Below are positions 1-8,995 of a stretch of DNA of 64,000 nucleotides, piece after piece. The position numbers and the translations under genes were made by a program. Within the stretch, counting starts at the first letter, position 1; the number at the start of each line of letters is the position of its first letter. The notes under the pieces were generated by a model. It was not told where the DNA came from, made no database searches, and worked only from the letters and a program-made list of their open reading frames with translations. Origin of the DNA: Arthrobacter sp. zg-Y1110 (GTDB lineage Bacteria; Actinomycetota; Actinomycetes; Actinomycetales; Micrococcaceae); contig NZ_CP104272.1 in assembly GCF_025244865.1 (NCBI RefSeq), forward strand, positions 558,001 through 622,000. Direction: 5' to 3'.

Positions 1-51
1 ACGCCCGGCTTCGCCAGCGTCACCGTGATCCTGGGCCCCGGATACCGGTAA
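1..51 (+). CDS. C-terminal end of an upstream gene (partial)
   Basis: Frame 1 is open from the window edge to a TAA at 49-51, giving a 16-residue tail (TPGFASVTVILGPGYR) with almost all codons ending in G or C, as in the genuine genes here. The ending resembles the 'VTVVLG-D' end typical of LytR C-terminal domain proteins, but the fragment is too short for identification. A GC hairpin (34-41 pairing with 52-59) straddles the stop codon and may serve as terminator. Confidence 0.3.
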   Translation, partial: TPGFASVTVILGPGYR

Positions 52-97
52 CCGGGGCCTCGGGTAAAAAGACCATAACGTTATCAACACCCCTGTA

Positions 98-124
98 TGT
101 GATCGGGATCACCGTAGTTAGAGT
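98..124 (+). promoter_or_regulatory. Candidate csp promoter with Crp-like palindrome
   Basis: Bases 99-112 form the palindrome GTGATC-GG-GATCAC, which in the form TGTGA-N6-TCACC (98-113) resembles a Crp/GlxR-family operator. A -10-like TAGAGT lies at 119-124. This would give a leader of about 120 bases before cspA, and long leaders are usual for cold-shock mRNAs. The palindrome overlaps the expected -35 region, so it would more likely repress. A second small palindrome, ATAACGTTAT, is at 75-84. Confidence 0.35.
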
Positions 125-251
125 GATGCCAGCCGGTTTGCGCCGCTGACCTCGGCCTCCCTCGGGGACCGACAGAGGGACGGATCCGGCGCCTCCGGCG
201 TCCAAGCATGCCGCCGGAGGGCGGCATCGGAATCTAGGTTGGAGAAAGATC

Positions 252-455
252 ATGGCGCAGGGGATCGTCAAGTGGTTCAACGGTGAAAAAGGCTACGGCT
301 TTATTACCCTCGACGAAGCAGAAACGGATGTGTTCGTCCACTGGTCCGCCATCCAGGCATCGGGTTACCGGACGCTGGAAGAAGGACAACGAGTGGAGTT
401 CGAAATCGGCCAGGGCCAGAAAGGTCCGCAGGCCGAGGAAGTCCGAGCACTGTAG
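252..455 (+). CDS. cspA: Cold-shock protein (CspA family)
   Basis: A 67-residue single cold-shock domain, the normal family length. It is an OB-fold protein that binds single-stranded RNA/DNA and acts as an RNA chaperone in the cytoplasm. RNP1 (KGYGFI, residues 14-19) and RNP2 (VFVHWSAI, about 27-34) are both present; RNP2 has Trp where many CspA proteins have a second aromatic or His pattern, which is a tolerated variant. The start follows GGAGAAAG at 241-248. It stands alone, with a long GC-rich leader and its own terminator at 497-530. The role is assigned from the family. Confidence 0.95.
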   Translation: MAQGIVKWFNGEKGYGFITLDEAETDVFVHWSAIQASGYRTLEEGQRVEFEIGQGQKGPQAEEVRAL

Positions 456-496
456 GCCACTCTAAGTAACATCCTCCCGGCTTGGGGGCGGGATCG

Positions 497-530
497 GCAG
501 CGGCGGAGCTTCGGCTCGGCCGCTGCTTTT
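497..530 (+). terminator. Rho-independent terminator after cspA
   Basis: GCAGCGGC (497-504) pairs with GCCGCTGC (519-526), with an inner GAGC-TTCG-GCTC tetraloop stem, followed by TTTT at 527-530. This is a canonical intrinsic terminator separating cspA from groL. Confidence 0.85.
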
Positions 531-592
531 GCATTCACCCGCCGGCAGCGGTCGGGAACGAAAGTGAACCGCGTGGCATGTCAGCGTGATCG

Positions 593-619
593 CTTGCACT
601 CAGTGTGTGGGAGTGCTAA
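593..619 (+). promoter_or_regulatory. CIRCE element 1 (HrcA operator) of groL
   Basis: CTTGCACTC - nine bases - GAGTGCTAA, matching the CIRCE consensus TTAGCACTC-N9-GAGTGCTAA at all but two positions of the left arm. It is the operator for the heat-shock repressor HrcA. It lies about 190 bases before groL, next to a second copy. Confidence 0.9.
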
Positions 620-627
620 TTATTGAC

Positions 628-2449
<1,822 letters not shown>

Positions 2450-2479
2450 GCCCCGCAGCTCTTAGCTAAAGCGTAAGCA

Positions 2480-2508
2480 GGCGCGGCACCCGGACCGGGT
2501 GCCGCGCC
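2480..2508 (+). terminator. Terminator after groL
   Basis: GGCGCGGCACCCG and CGGGTGCCGCGCC form a perfect 13-bp stem with the loop GAC, followed by TTCTT. Confidence 0.85.
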
Positions 2509-2513
2509 TTCTT

Positions 2514-2553
2514 GCATTTAAGCGTGCACCGCCGCATTTAAGCGCGCACCGCC
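2514..2553. repeat. Two-copy 20-bp tandem repeat
   Basis: GCATTTAAGCGTGCACCGCC (2514-2533) is followed directly by the same unit with one change, T to C (2534-2553). It lies between groL and the WXG100 gene. No function is apparent. Confidence 0.7.
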
Positions 2554-2594
2554 GCGCAAAGCGCCGGTACAGCCCCCGGCACCGGCGGGCGCCG

Positions 2595-2885
2595 TCAGTG
2601 CATAAAGAGCGAAGTGTTCGCCGCCTCCGTCTCGGCGTACTGCGCCGAGGCGAAGGCCAGCGCCTGGTTGATGCTGTCCAGTGATTCCTCCACCCGGGCC
2701 TGGGTGGCCCGCCAGTCGGTAACCAGCAGCTGGAAATTGGACGACGCCGATCCCCGCCAGATCTCGCTCAACGAGGCCAGTCCGGCCTGCATTCCATTCA
2801 CGTCTGCCCGCAGGCGTTCGATGGTTCCCTGCACTTCGGCACTCTTGGCAGCCAGCGCCTCGCTGTCCACGGCAAATAAAGGCAT
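2595..2885 (-). CDS. WXG100-family (ESAT-6-like) protein
   Basis: A 96-residue protein, right for the WXG100 family: small helical-hairpin proteins exported by type VII (ESX) secretion. The W-x-G turn is seen as IWRGSASSNF near residue 46, between two predicted long helices (AAKSAEVQGTIERLRADVNG and ARVEESLDSINQALAFASAQ). The start at 2885 is preceded by CCAGGAGGAA, a strong ribosome site. The frame is open further upstream to 3020 but without a comparable site. It is monocistronic, with no partner WXG100 gene or ESX core gene beside it. It might be an orphan substrate or work with a secretion locus elsewhere. Confidence 0.9.
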   Translation of the reverse strand: MPLFAVDSEALAAKSAEVQGTIERLRADVNGMQAGLASLSEIWRGSASSNFQLLVTDWRATQARVEESLDSINQALAFASAQYAETEAANTSLFMH

Positions 2886-3065
2886 GATTTCCTCCTGGTA
2901 GTGTCTTGGGACCGATACCGGAAGGCTAGGCCGGCAGACGGCCGTCAACGCGCGAAGGACCAATGGATGTGGAGTGCCACGGCGGGTCTGCCTCGGGGCG
3001 GGCGTTGTGGAGGGCAGCACGGTCCCTCCTGCCCGTCTGGAGCCCCCGTATGCGCCCGGGGAGGG

Positions 3066-4532
3066 TCAGTTGTCGTCAGCCTCGTCCGGACGCTCGGGGA
3101 ACTGCTCCGGAGCGCGGTAGGGCAGGCGGATGGATAGGGTGGCGCCTCCGCCTTCCGTCTCGGCCAGCCGCACCGTCCCGTCGTGCTGGGCCACCAGGGC
3201 CGCCACAATGGCCAGTCCGAGGCCGGTGCCGCCGGTCTCCCGGTAGCGGGAGGAATCGGCGCGGTAGAAGCGTTCGAACACCCGTGCGGCGTCGTCCTCG
3301 GAAATCCCGGGCCCGTGGTCCCGTACCTCCAGCACCGCATCCATCCGGTCATGGATAACGGGTGCAACTCCGACTGCCACTTCGATGGGGGAACCGGCCG
3401 GTGTGTAGCGCAGGGCGTTGGTCATGAGGTTCGCCACGACCTGCCGCAGCCGGGCCTCGTCTCCCATGGTGGGTGCACTCTGCGGCGCGTGGCCGTCCAG
3501 CCCCACCACCCGTATATTCCGATCGGGGGCGCTGGCCCGCGCGTCCAGTGCGGCGTCGTTGCCCAGGATCATCAGGTCCACCGGCTCGTATTCGAGCGGG
3601 CGCTGCTCGTCCACCCGGGCCAGGGTCAGGAGGTCCTCGACCAGTTGTCCCATACGCTTGGCTTCGCTCTCGATCCGGCCCATGGCAGCGGAGATCTCCT
3701 CGGGTTTCTGGAGGGCGCCGTGGCGGTACAGCTCCGAGAACCCGCGGATGGTCACCAGCGGGGTCCGCAGCTCGTGGGAGGCATCCTGCACGAAGCGGCG
3801 CATCTTGCGTTCAGACTGGGTGCGGGCGGCAAACGCCGTTTCGATATGGGCCAGCATGGCATTGAGCGAGCGGGACAGGCGGCCGATTTCCGTGGCCGGG
3901 TTGCCCACCTCCACTCGGCGGGACAGGTCGCCGGCGGCAATCGCGGCAGCGGTTTTTTCGACCTGGCTCAGCGGTCGGAACTGCCGGGTGACCGCCCAGT
4001 AGGCGATCCCCGTGGCGCCCAGGGTTCCCAGCAGCCCGACCGAAAACACCAGCGACGCCGCTTCGTCCACGGTCGCGGCGACCGAGTCCAGCGGGATCGC
4101 AACGGCGACGGACCCGGGCAGGTTCTCGAAATCGTAGATGCGTACCCGCCAGCCCTTGGACGTCGGCTCGGTGCCGCGGACATCGAAGCCCTCGGTACCC
4201 ATCGCCTCCACTTGGTCGGAGGTGTAGTTCTCGAGGTTCGGGATGTCCGTTGCCGACTCGGAATGCGTTGCCGGACCATGGCTGCCGTCTTCGTTCAGGT
4301 ACAGCCCGTAGTACCGGAACAGGGAGGCATCAGTACTCGGCTCGTTGACCAGCAGGTAGCGCGACACCTTGGACGCATTTGCGTCGATGTCCGCGTCCAG
4401 CCGGTCCACGAGTATCTGGCGCAGCAGGGTAATGGTGGCGAAGCCGGTGATAGTCACCGTAACCACCATGAGCACCGCCATGATGGCGAGCAGCTGCGAC
4501 CGAAGTGAAGCGGATTTCCAGCGCCTTATCAA
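3066..4532 (-). CDS. Sensor histidine kinase with HAMP domain
   Basis: A 488-residue membrane kinase, partner of the regulator immediately upstream (4-base gap). Order: TM1 about 13-37, extracytoplasmic sensor about 38-158, TM2 about 159-180, HAMP about 181-235, HisKA with phospho-accepting His253 (ASHELRTPL), HATPase with N-box Asn372 (LMTNALRYTP), DHGPGI 405-410 and GTGLGL 435-440. All catalytic motifs are intact. It autophosphorylates and passes phosphate to Asp59 of the partner. The architecture resembles the MprB/TcrY-type kinases of actinobacteria. The signal is unknown; the sensor loop shows no recognisable fold. Confidence 0.95.
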   Translation of the reverse strand: MIRRWKSASLRSQLLAIMAVLMVVTVTITGFATITLLRQILVDRLDADIDANASKVSRYLLVNEPSTDASLFRYYGLYLNEDGSHGPATHSESATDIPNLENYTSDQVEAMGTEGFDVRGTEPTSKGWRVRIYDFENLPGSVAVAIPLDSVAATVDEAASLVFSVGLLGTLGATGIAYWAVTRQFRPLSQVEKTAAAIAAGDLSRRVEVGNPATEIGRLSRSLNAMLAHIETAFAARTQSERKMRRFVQDASHELRTPLVTIRGFSELYRHGALQKPEEISAAMGRIESEAKRMGQLVEDLLTLARVDEQRPLEYEPVDLMILGNDAALDARASAPDRNIRVVGLDGHAPQSAPTMGDEARLRQVVANLMTNALRYTPAGSPIEVAVGVAPVIHDRMDAVLEVRDHGPGISEDDAARVFERFYRADSSRYRETGGTGLGLAIVAALVAQHDGTVRLAETEGGGATLSIRLPYRAPEQFPERPDEADDN

Positions 4533-4536
4533 GGTC

Positions 4537-5250
4537 CTAGCGCTTCTCCGAGGACCGCAGCAGGTAACCCACGCCGCGCTTGGTCTGGATCAGCGCCGGC
4601 GCGTCCGGACTGCGGTCGATCTTGCGGCGCAGGTAGGAGATGTAGGACTCCACGATGGAGGCGTCTCCGTTGAAGTCGTATTCCCAGACGTGGTCCAGGA
4701 TCTGCGCCTTGGACAGGACACGGTTCGGGTTCAGCATCAGGTAGCGCAGCAGCTTGAACTCGGTGGGGGAGAGATCGATCGTGATACCGCCGCGGCGCAC
4801 CTCGTGGGCGTCGTCGTCGAGCTCCAGGTCATCCACGCGGATGACGGCGTCGTCGTCCTCGAGCGGCTGGGTGCGGCGCAGTACGGCGCGGATCCGCGCC
4901 ACCACCTCGTCGAGGCTGAAGGGCTTGGTGACATAGTCGTCGCCGCCCACGGTCAGTCCGGTGACCTTGTCCTCGGTGTCGTCGCGGGCGGTCAGGAAGA
5001 CCACGGGGAAGTGCTGTCCGGCAGCGCGCAGCCGGCGGGTGAGCGTGAAGCCGTCCATGTCCGGAAGCATCACGTCCAGGACCGCGAGGTCCGGGTTGTG
5101 GGAGTCGACGGCGGCGAGGGCCTCACGGCCGTTCGCGGCAGCGACGACGTCGAACCCGGCGAACCGCAGCGAGGTGGACAGCAGCTCGCGGATGTTGGGC
5201 TCATCATCGACAACAAGGAGGCGTGCTTCGGGTGCAGACGATTTGTTCAC
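4537..5250 (-). CDS. OmpR/PhoB-family response regulator
   Basis: 237 residues: receiver domain (acidic pocket Asp15/Asp16, phosphorylation site Asp59 in VLDVMLP, Thr87, Lys109) followed by a winged-helix DNA-binding domain (about 135-234, with ILDHVWEYDFNG and TKRGVGYLLR). It is the first gene of a two-gene operon with the kinase at 3066-4532. It starts with GTG. It controls transcription in response to the kinase; target genes cannot be read from this window. Confidence 0.95.
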   Translation of the reverse strand: MNKSSAPEARLLVVDDEPNIRELLSTSLRFAGFDVVAAANGREALAAVDSHNPDLAVLDVMLPDMDGFTLTRRLRAAGQHFPVVFLTARDDTEDKVTGLTVGGDDYVTKPFSLDEVVARIRAVLRRTQPLEDDDAVIRVDDLELDDDAHEVRRGGITIDLSPTEFKLLRYLMLNPNRVLSKAQILDHVWEYDFNGDASIVESYISYLRRKIDRSPDAPALIQTKRGVGYLLRSSEKR

Positions 5251-5511
5251 CCGCCCAGTTTCTTACATTTAGCTGGACGTTGTCTGTAGGTGGGCAGAAC
5301 AAAATCTGGGAGGGTCCGGTGAGCGGTGCCGGAAGCTGAACGGCATAGCCCGCAGAACAGCTAGGCGTTTCCGCCGGAATTACCCCGATGACTCCCAAAA
5401 CTTCTTGGTGCCGTTCTTGAGTGATTGGCCCCGGTCCTTGCCTTCGACGAAATTCCCTTTGCAACCCTGCCGAGACCGGCAGGACGGATTCTGGAAATGT
5501 CCGGTGAATCG

Positions 5512-6363
5512 CTAGGCAAACCGCGGAGGACGCTGGAAACGTACGGACTCGACGAGGTCAACTAAATGGCGGTAGACGTTGGCTGAGGGGATGGAAGCCA
5601 GGGTTGCCTGGTCCTCGTCGGCCACCACGCGATAGTGGCCGGCGCCGCCGGCATTCAGATACCCCACACCCTCGCCGGTGGCCGGGTCCATCACGAGATG
5701 CCAGAGGAACCACGGCTGGGACCAGGCATACGCCAAGGCTTCGTCCGCCCCCTCAGGCAGCGGGGCCCCGGAGTCCCGGTGCCTCTCGTTGAGGATCTCC
5801 ACAGGAAAGGCAGCGGGAGAGACAGGCAGGTTCCATGCCGGCGAAATCCCCAGCCATGCCGCGAGAACAGGGAAGAGCTCATGGAGGCTCACGAACTTCA
5901 ACTGCAGCTTTCCGGCGGTGTCCGCGGGTTTTTCGGACGGGCTTGCCAACACGCCCGCCGAGGGGCCGGCGAGCATGAGTGCGTTGGTTCCGTCCAACCA
6001 GACCTGCAGCTCGGTCGCTTGTCCCAGGGAGGACGCCCTGAAGTGAAGGACCGCTGCTGGCTGGTCGAGCGGCCGCGTAATGACCCTGCCGCCGGGGGTA
6101 AGCCGTCCGGCGCTGTCCAGAAGCCCCGCGTCGGCCAGGACCTTGATAGACGGTCCGTTGCCCGATCGCTCCAGCCGTCCTATCCGGCCGTTCTGGGCGA
6201 CCCGGTGCAGCATGGACGCCGCCGCCGGATCAAGCCATGGTCCGTCGGAGGCAAACGGTTGCTTCGCCCGAAGGCCGCTTAAACGCTCGAGAGGGACACC
6301 TGCCAGGCGGCTTGCAACCTCTTCGAGGGAAGGTTCGCGGGTGGGAACGTACATCTCGGTCAC
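5512..6363 (-). CDS. Hypothetical protein, EspG-like layout, type VII-like operon
   Basis: 283 residues, last gene of the operon starting at 8728. No signal peptide or membrane segment. Mixed alpha/beta composition with a helix-turn-strand stretch reading LADAGLLDSAGRLTPGGRV, then alternating hydrophobic strands. This order (short N-terminal helices, 'GLL-x-GxLTP', beta sheet, 'LHELFPVLAAWLG' helix) recalls EspG, the cytosolic chaperone of ESX substrates, but I cannot confirm homology. GTG start at 6363 with AAGGAG seven bases upstream. The start overlaps the previous stop by four bases (GTGA), so translation is probably coupled. EspG-like is an inference; otherwise unknown. Confidence 0.8.
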   Translation of the reverse strand: MTEMYVPTREPSLEEVASRLAGVPLERLSGLRAKQPFASDGPWLDPAAASMLHRVAQNGRIGRLERSGNGPSIKVLADAGLLDSAGRLTPGGRVITRPLDQPAAVLHFRASSLGQATELQVWLDGTNALMLAGPSAGVLASPSEKPADTAGKLQLKFVSLHELFPVLAAWLGISPAWNLPVSPAAFPVEILNERHRDSGAPLPEGADEALAYAWSQPWFLWHLVMDPATGEGVGYLNAGGAGHYRVVADEDQATLASIPSANVYRHLVDLVESVRFQRPPRFA

Positions 6364-6815
6364 GCCGGCTCCTTAATCTGCGCAGACGAGCACATCAGCT
6401 CAAGGACGGCATCGTAGGCACCTAGCTCCGCGGACGCGCACGAGGTGGTAACCAGGACTCCGTGGCCGGCGGTCTGATGCACATCCACCCGGCAGTGCAC
6501 GGCGAGTCCGCCGCTGGAATACGTGTACTCGATGATGCGGCCCTCCCCGCGGGCGGGAGGGAACCTGTCCACGGAAATAAAGTAGACGTCCTGCAGCATG
6601 GCGTGGGCGTAGGAGAGGACCAGTGTGCTCAGTTTCTCCATGCTGCCCGTGTACGGAAAGCTGTTGACGACAACGCTCGGACGGAAGGCCCCTTCAGCAG
6701 CCACGGGTGCGGCCAGGACCAGATCAGCGGAATCCGTTAGACCGCCGATTTCCCAGTCATGCGGCCTGCCGATGGAACAAAACCGGGATTCTTCACGCAA
6801 TAGTGGTTCCAGCAT
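6360..6815 (-). CDS. Hypothetical protein, LpqN/Mog1-PsbP-like fold candidate
   Basis: 151 residues from the ATG at 6815, chosen because GGAAGG sits seven bases before it. A GTG at 6833 in the same frame lacks a ribosome site. The pattern 'PSVVVNSFPYTGSMEKLS', a helix with AHAMLQDV, 'IEYTYSSGGLAVHCRVDV' and 'VLVTTSCAS' matches the strand-helix-strand order of the LpqN/DUF1795 (PsbP/Mog1-fold) proteins often found near ESX genes. No signal peptide or lipobox is visible, so it would be cytosolic here. It sits between the membrane protein and the EspG-like gene, four bases after the former and overlapping the latter. Function unknown. Confidence 0.8.
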   Translation of the reverse strand: MLEPLLREESRFCSIGRPHDWEIGGLTDSADLVLAAPVAAEGAFRPSVVVNSFPYTGSMEKLSTLVLSYAHAMLQDVYFISVDRFPPARGEGRIIEYTYSSGGLAVHCRVDVHQTAGHGVLVTTSCASAELGAYDAVLELMCSSAQIKEPA

Positions 6816-6819
6816 TCCC

Positions 6820-7242
6820 TTACCTTCCGGCACGCTTACGCACCCACGTGGTGACCGGGTCGCCGCCGGTATGCAATATGTCTTCCTTCACGGCGCCGTT
6901 ATCGATCCACCGGCGGTACCAAGCCGGAAGAAGGGGCCTGGGTAGCCGGGTTACGGCGGCGATGCACAGGAGGACTGACAGTCCGGCCAGCGCCTGAAAG
7001 CCAATACCCAGGAAATCAGGCGCACGTAGGCTTCCCGCCACTCCTGCTGATGCTCCGAAAACCACGGCAAGCCCGGCATAAAGCATCAAGAAACCGAACT
7101 GCGGATGTTTCCCCATTTCATATGCCATCATGTGGCGGACCCACCGCCGCCACTTACCGCGGTAAGCAGCAATTCCGGATACGAGCATTGCTGCGCCAAC
7201 CGTATATATACCGATCCAGACCAAGTATTCCTGCATTACCAT
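6820..7242 (-). CDS. Small membrane protein, possible immunity partner
   Basis: 140 residues with three likely membrane helices (about 5-26, 46-68 and 76-96) and a basic, tryptophan-containing C-terminal tail (WYRRWIDNGAVKED). The frame opens at 7278, but the ATG at 7242 overlaps the effector stop by only seven bases and is the likelier start; another ATG is at 7236. It lies directly after the glycine-zipper protein. Toxin-immunity pairs of type VII systems show this order, and membrane immunity proteins protect against membrane-acting toxins. That role is inference only. Confidence 0.8.
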   Translation of the reverse strand: MVMQEYLVWIGIYTVGAAMLVSGIAAYRGKWRRWVRHMMAYEMGKHPQFGFLMLYAGLAVVFGASAGVAGSLRAPDFLGIGFQALAGLSVLLCIAAVTRLPRPLLPAWYRRWIDNGAVKEDILHTGGDPVTTWVRKRAGR

Positions 7243-8384
7243 AGTGAACCCCAGAACTCCTTGACTGCGCCATTCCATGAGTCCTCATGGCTTTTACCTT
7301 CGGTCTTGTCCTGGGCGTAACTGCCCGCAGCCTCGCCGGCTGCTCCGCCGAAGAATCCGCCGACAAAGCCGCCGACGATGCCGCCGATCAGGGTCCCCGG
7401 GCCCGGGAAAACGGACCCGATGGCGGCTCCCGCTGCCGCACCCGCCCAAGCGCCCCCTGCCCCGCCCAAGACAGATCCCGTGGTTTCGAAAGCTGCGTTT
7501 TTGGCCGCACTCGCTACCCGCTCGCCCGTGTCATATTCGGGATGGTCTATCAGGTCCTGGTTCCACTCTTCGGTCACGTTGTCATAAATGGAGAGGCCGA
7601 TGTCCAGTGCGCCCAGCGCATTACCCGCCCGTTTCGCCCACGGGGGCATATTGGCCAGTTCATCATTGGCCACCAGAACGGTGCGCTCGTATTCGTGCTG
7701 TTGTATGCGCAGTTCCACGGTGGTGGTTAGCGTGGCCCGAGTGGCCGGAACCACGGTGCCGTCTGCATAGGTAATAAATACCCGGCTGATGTCGAGGGTC
7801 TGGACGTGGACGGTGCTGGAAACAGTTACCCGCACCCTTTCCTGATGGATCCTGGTCAGAACATTGTCGGCCGCATCATTGGCTATGTCCCAAGCAGGGG
7901 TGTCCGTAAAGCCGGGAGAATCGGGGAGCTTGGCCGGGTCGGCCTGCCGGATGGCTGCGGCGCAGGCTTCCTCCGCCGCAGCGTACTCCTGCGCCAGGGC
8001 GGAGATTTCGGCGGCCACTTCCGCTTCCTTGTTCTTGCCGTAGTCAGGATCGTCATCAGTTGATTCGGGATAGGAGGTGCCGGCCGCCGAAACGAGCTCC
8101 TTGTGCCGGGCCTGCATGCCGCGGACCGCCTCCGCGAAGGTGTTCAACGCAGATTCGATCAGGAGGGTCACAATCTGTGCTTCGTCAGTGAAGACGGTTA
8201 CCGGCTTCATCGCTTCGTACACCAGCGACTGTTCCGGGGCCTGATAATGCGGCTGAATGCCGTTCCAGATAGTAACAAGCTCGTTTCCGGACTGGGCGGC
8301 ACGGGTGCCGGAGGCCGCGATCAGCGCGGCATCGGAAATAATCAGGTCCGGGTCCGGAAGGACCGGCAACGCATCCGCACTCAT
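7236..8384 (-). CDS. Putative type VII effector with C-terminal glycine zipper
   Basis: 382 residues, no signal peptide. Residues 1-105 are helical and share W40, YQAPE 47-51, LVYEAM 54-59 and FAEAV 83-87 with the DUF1023-type hydrolase at 52353-54227 at identical spacing. A long alpha-helical linker (about 118-185) and a beta-rich stretch (about 186-240) follow. Residues 303-354 are Gly/Ala-rich with repeated GxxxG steps (GGIVGGFVGGFFGG), a glycine-zipper segment of the kind that inserts into membranes. The start overlaps the head gene stop (ATGA), with GGAGG upstream. It is probably exported by type VII secretion; a pore-forming or membrane-disrupting role is inferred from the zipper. Confidence 0.85.
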   Translation of the reverse strand: MSADALPVLPDPDLIISDAALIAASGTRAAQSGNELVTIWNGIQPHYQAPEQSLVYEAMKPVTVFTDEAQIVTLLIESALNTFAEAVRGMQARHKELVSAAGTSYPESTDDDPDYGKNKEAEVAAEISALAQEYAAAEEACAAAIRQADPAKLPDSPGFTDTPAWDIANDAADNVLTRIHQERVRVTVSSTVHVQTLDISRVFITYADGTVVPATRATLTTTVELRIQQHEYERTVLVANDELANMPPWAKRAGNALGALDIGLSIYDNVTEEWNQDLIDHPEYDTGERVASAAKNAAFETTGSVLGGAGGAWAGAAAGAAIGSVFPGPGTLIGGIVGGFVGGFFGGAAGEAAGSYAQDKTEGKSHEDSWNGAVKEFWGSLW

Positions 8385-8728
8385 TTGTCCGCCTCCGGAG
8401 ATACGCTGGGAGCAGCGATGGATGCCTGCTGATTGGCGGTCTCCGCCATAACCTGGTCGCCGTCGATGTACGCATGGATAGCATTTGCGGTTTCATCAAG
8501 AACTTTATCGGCGCGCTGTACTGCACTGGCTACCAGCGGGCCCAGGTAGCCCTCATAGACTTCCATCAATGCGCCGGTGATAAGTCCGCTGTTGACACTT
8601 TCCGCAGCGCCCGTCAGGGCATTCCGAAGAACGTTTCCTTCTGTTCCAAGTTCTCGGTGTTCTGTTCTGGCTTGAACTATCACGCCCCGGGTTCCCGCGA
8701 CGTCGATATCCCACCCATTAAGTGACAT
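8381..8728 (-). CDS. WXG-like head protein (DUF6507-type) of type VII-like operon 1
   Basis: 115 residues, mostly helical, beginning MSLNGWDIDVAG. It aligns with the N-terminal 105 residues of the protein at 54212-55549: both have a DID motif near residue 7 and an AY-x-x-GD-x-x-M-x-x-x-A...ASIA motif at about 85-105. This is the pattern I associate with the DUF6507 family, small WXG100-like partners. It is the first gene of a five-gene operon, 73 bases after the palindrome at 8802-8831. It probably pairs with the effector downstream for export (inference). Confidence 0.85.
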   Translation of the reverse strand: MSLNGWDIDVAGTRGVIVQARTEHRELGTEGNVLRNALTGAAESVNSGLITGALMEVYEGYLGPLVASAVQRADKVLDETANAIHAYIDGDQVMAETANQQASIAAPSVSPEADK

Positions 8729-8801
8729 CCCCCATTATCCTTCCCCCTGCAAAAAAGCTCCGCCAGCGACACCGGTTTACCGTATGTCCTTGGACAAGCG
8801 C

Positions 8802-8831
8802 ATGTCCATGGGGAGAACTACCCATGGACAT
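8802..8831 (-). promoter_or_regulatory. Palindromic operator-like element, copy 1
   Basis: ATGTCCATGGG (8802-8812) and CCCATGGACAT (8821-8831) are perfect 11-bp inverted arms around GAGAACTA. The 20-base core CATGGGGAGAACTACCCATG (8807-8826) recurs exactly at 55677-55696 before the second type VII-like operon, including the asymmetric centre. On the minus strand a TACGGT -10-like hexamer follows 17 bases after the element, so it would overlap the -35 region. A transcription-factor site is the most likely reading. Confidence 0.7.
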
Positions 8832-8903
8832 CAACGCAATTGCCAAAGCGCCCAATATGCGTTCAAGGCCTTTTGCAATAAGCAGTTTGCCAGATAGGCG
8901 GAT

Positions 8904-8928
8904 ATGCCGCTCGGAGGGAAAGCGGCAT
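8904..8928. terminator. Hairpin, possible terminator of the helicase operon
   Basis: ATGCCGCT (8904-8911) pairs with AGCGGCAT (8921-8928) around a nine-base loop. It lies downstream of the minus-strand helicase gene. The T-rich run (TCTTTT) is on the plus side, where no gene ends, so its role is uncertain. Confidence 0.4.
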
Positions 8929-8995
8929 CGGTCTTTTGGCGATATCGCGTTATGGGCGCAGAGGGGAAGGTCCCTCGCCGAAGCCGTGCCCGGGG

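Noticed and set aside
5251..5511. Small frames between the response regulator and the EspG-like gene
   Set aside because: No ribosome site or coding bias; the region is a simple intergenic space with the regulator's promoter.
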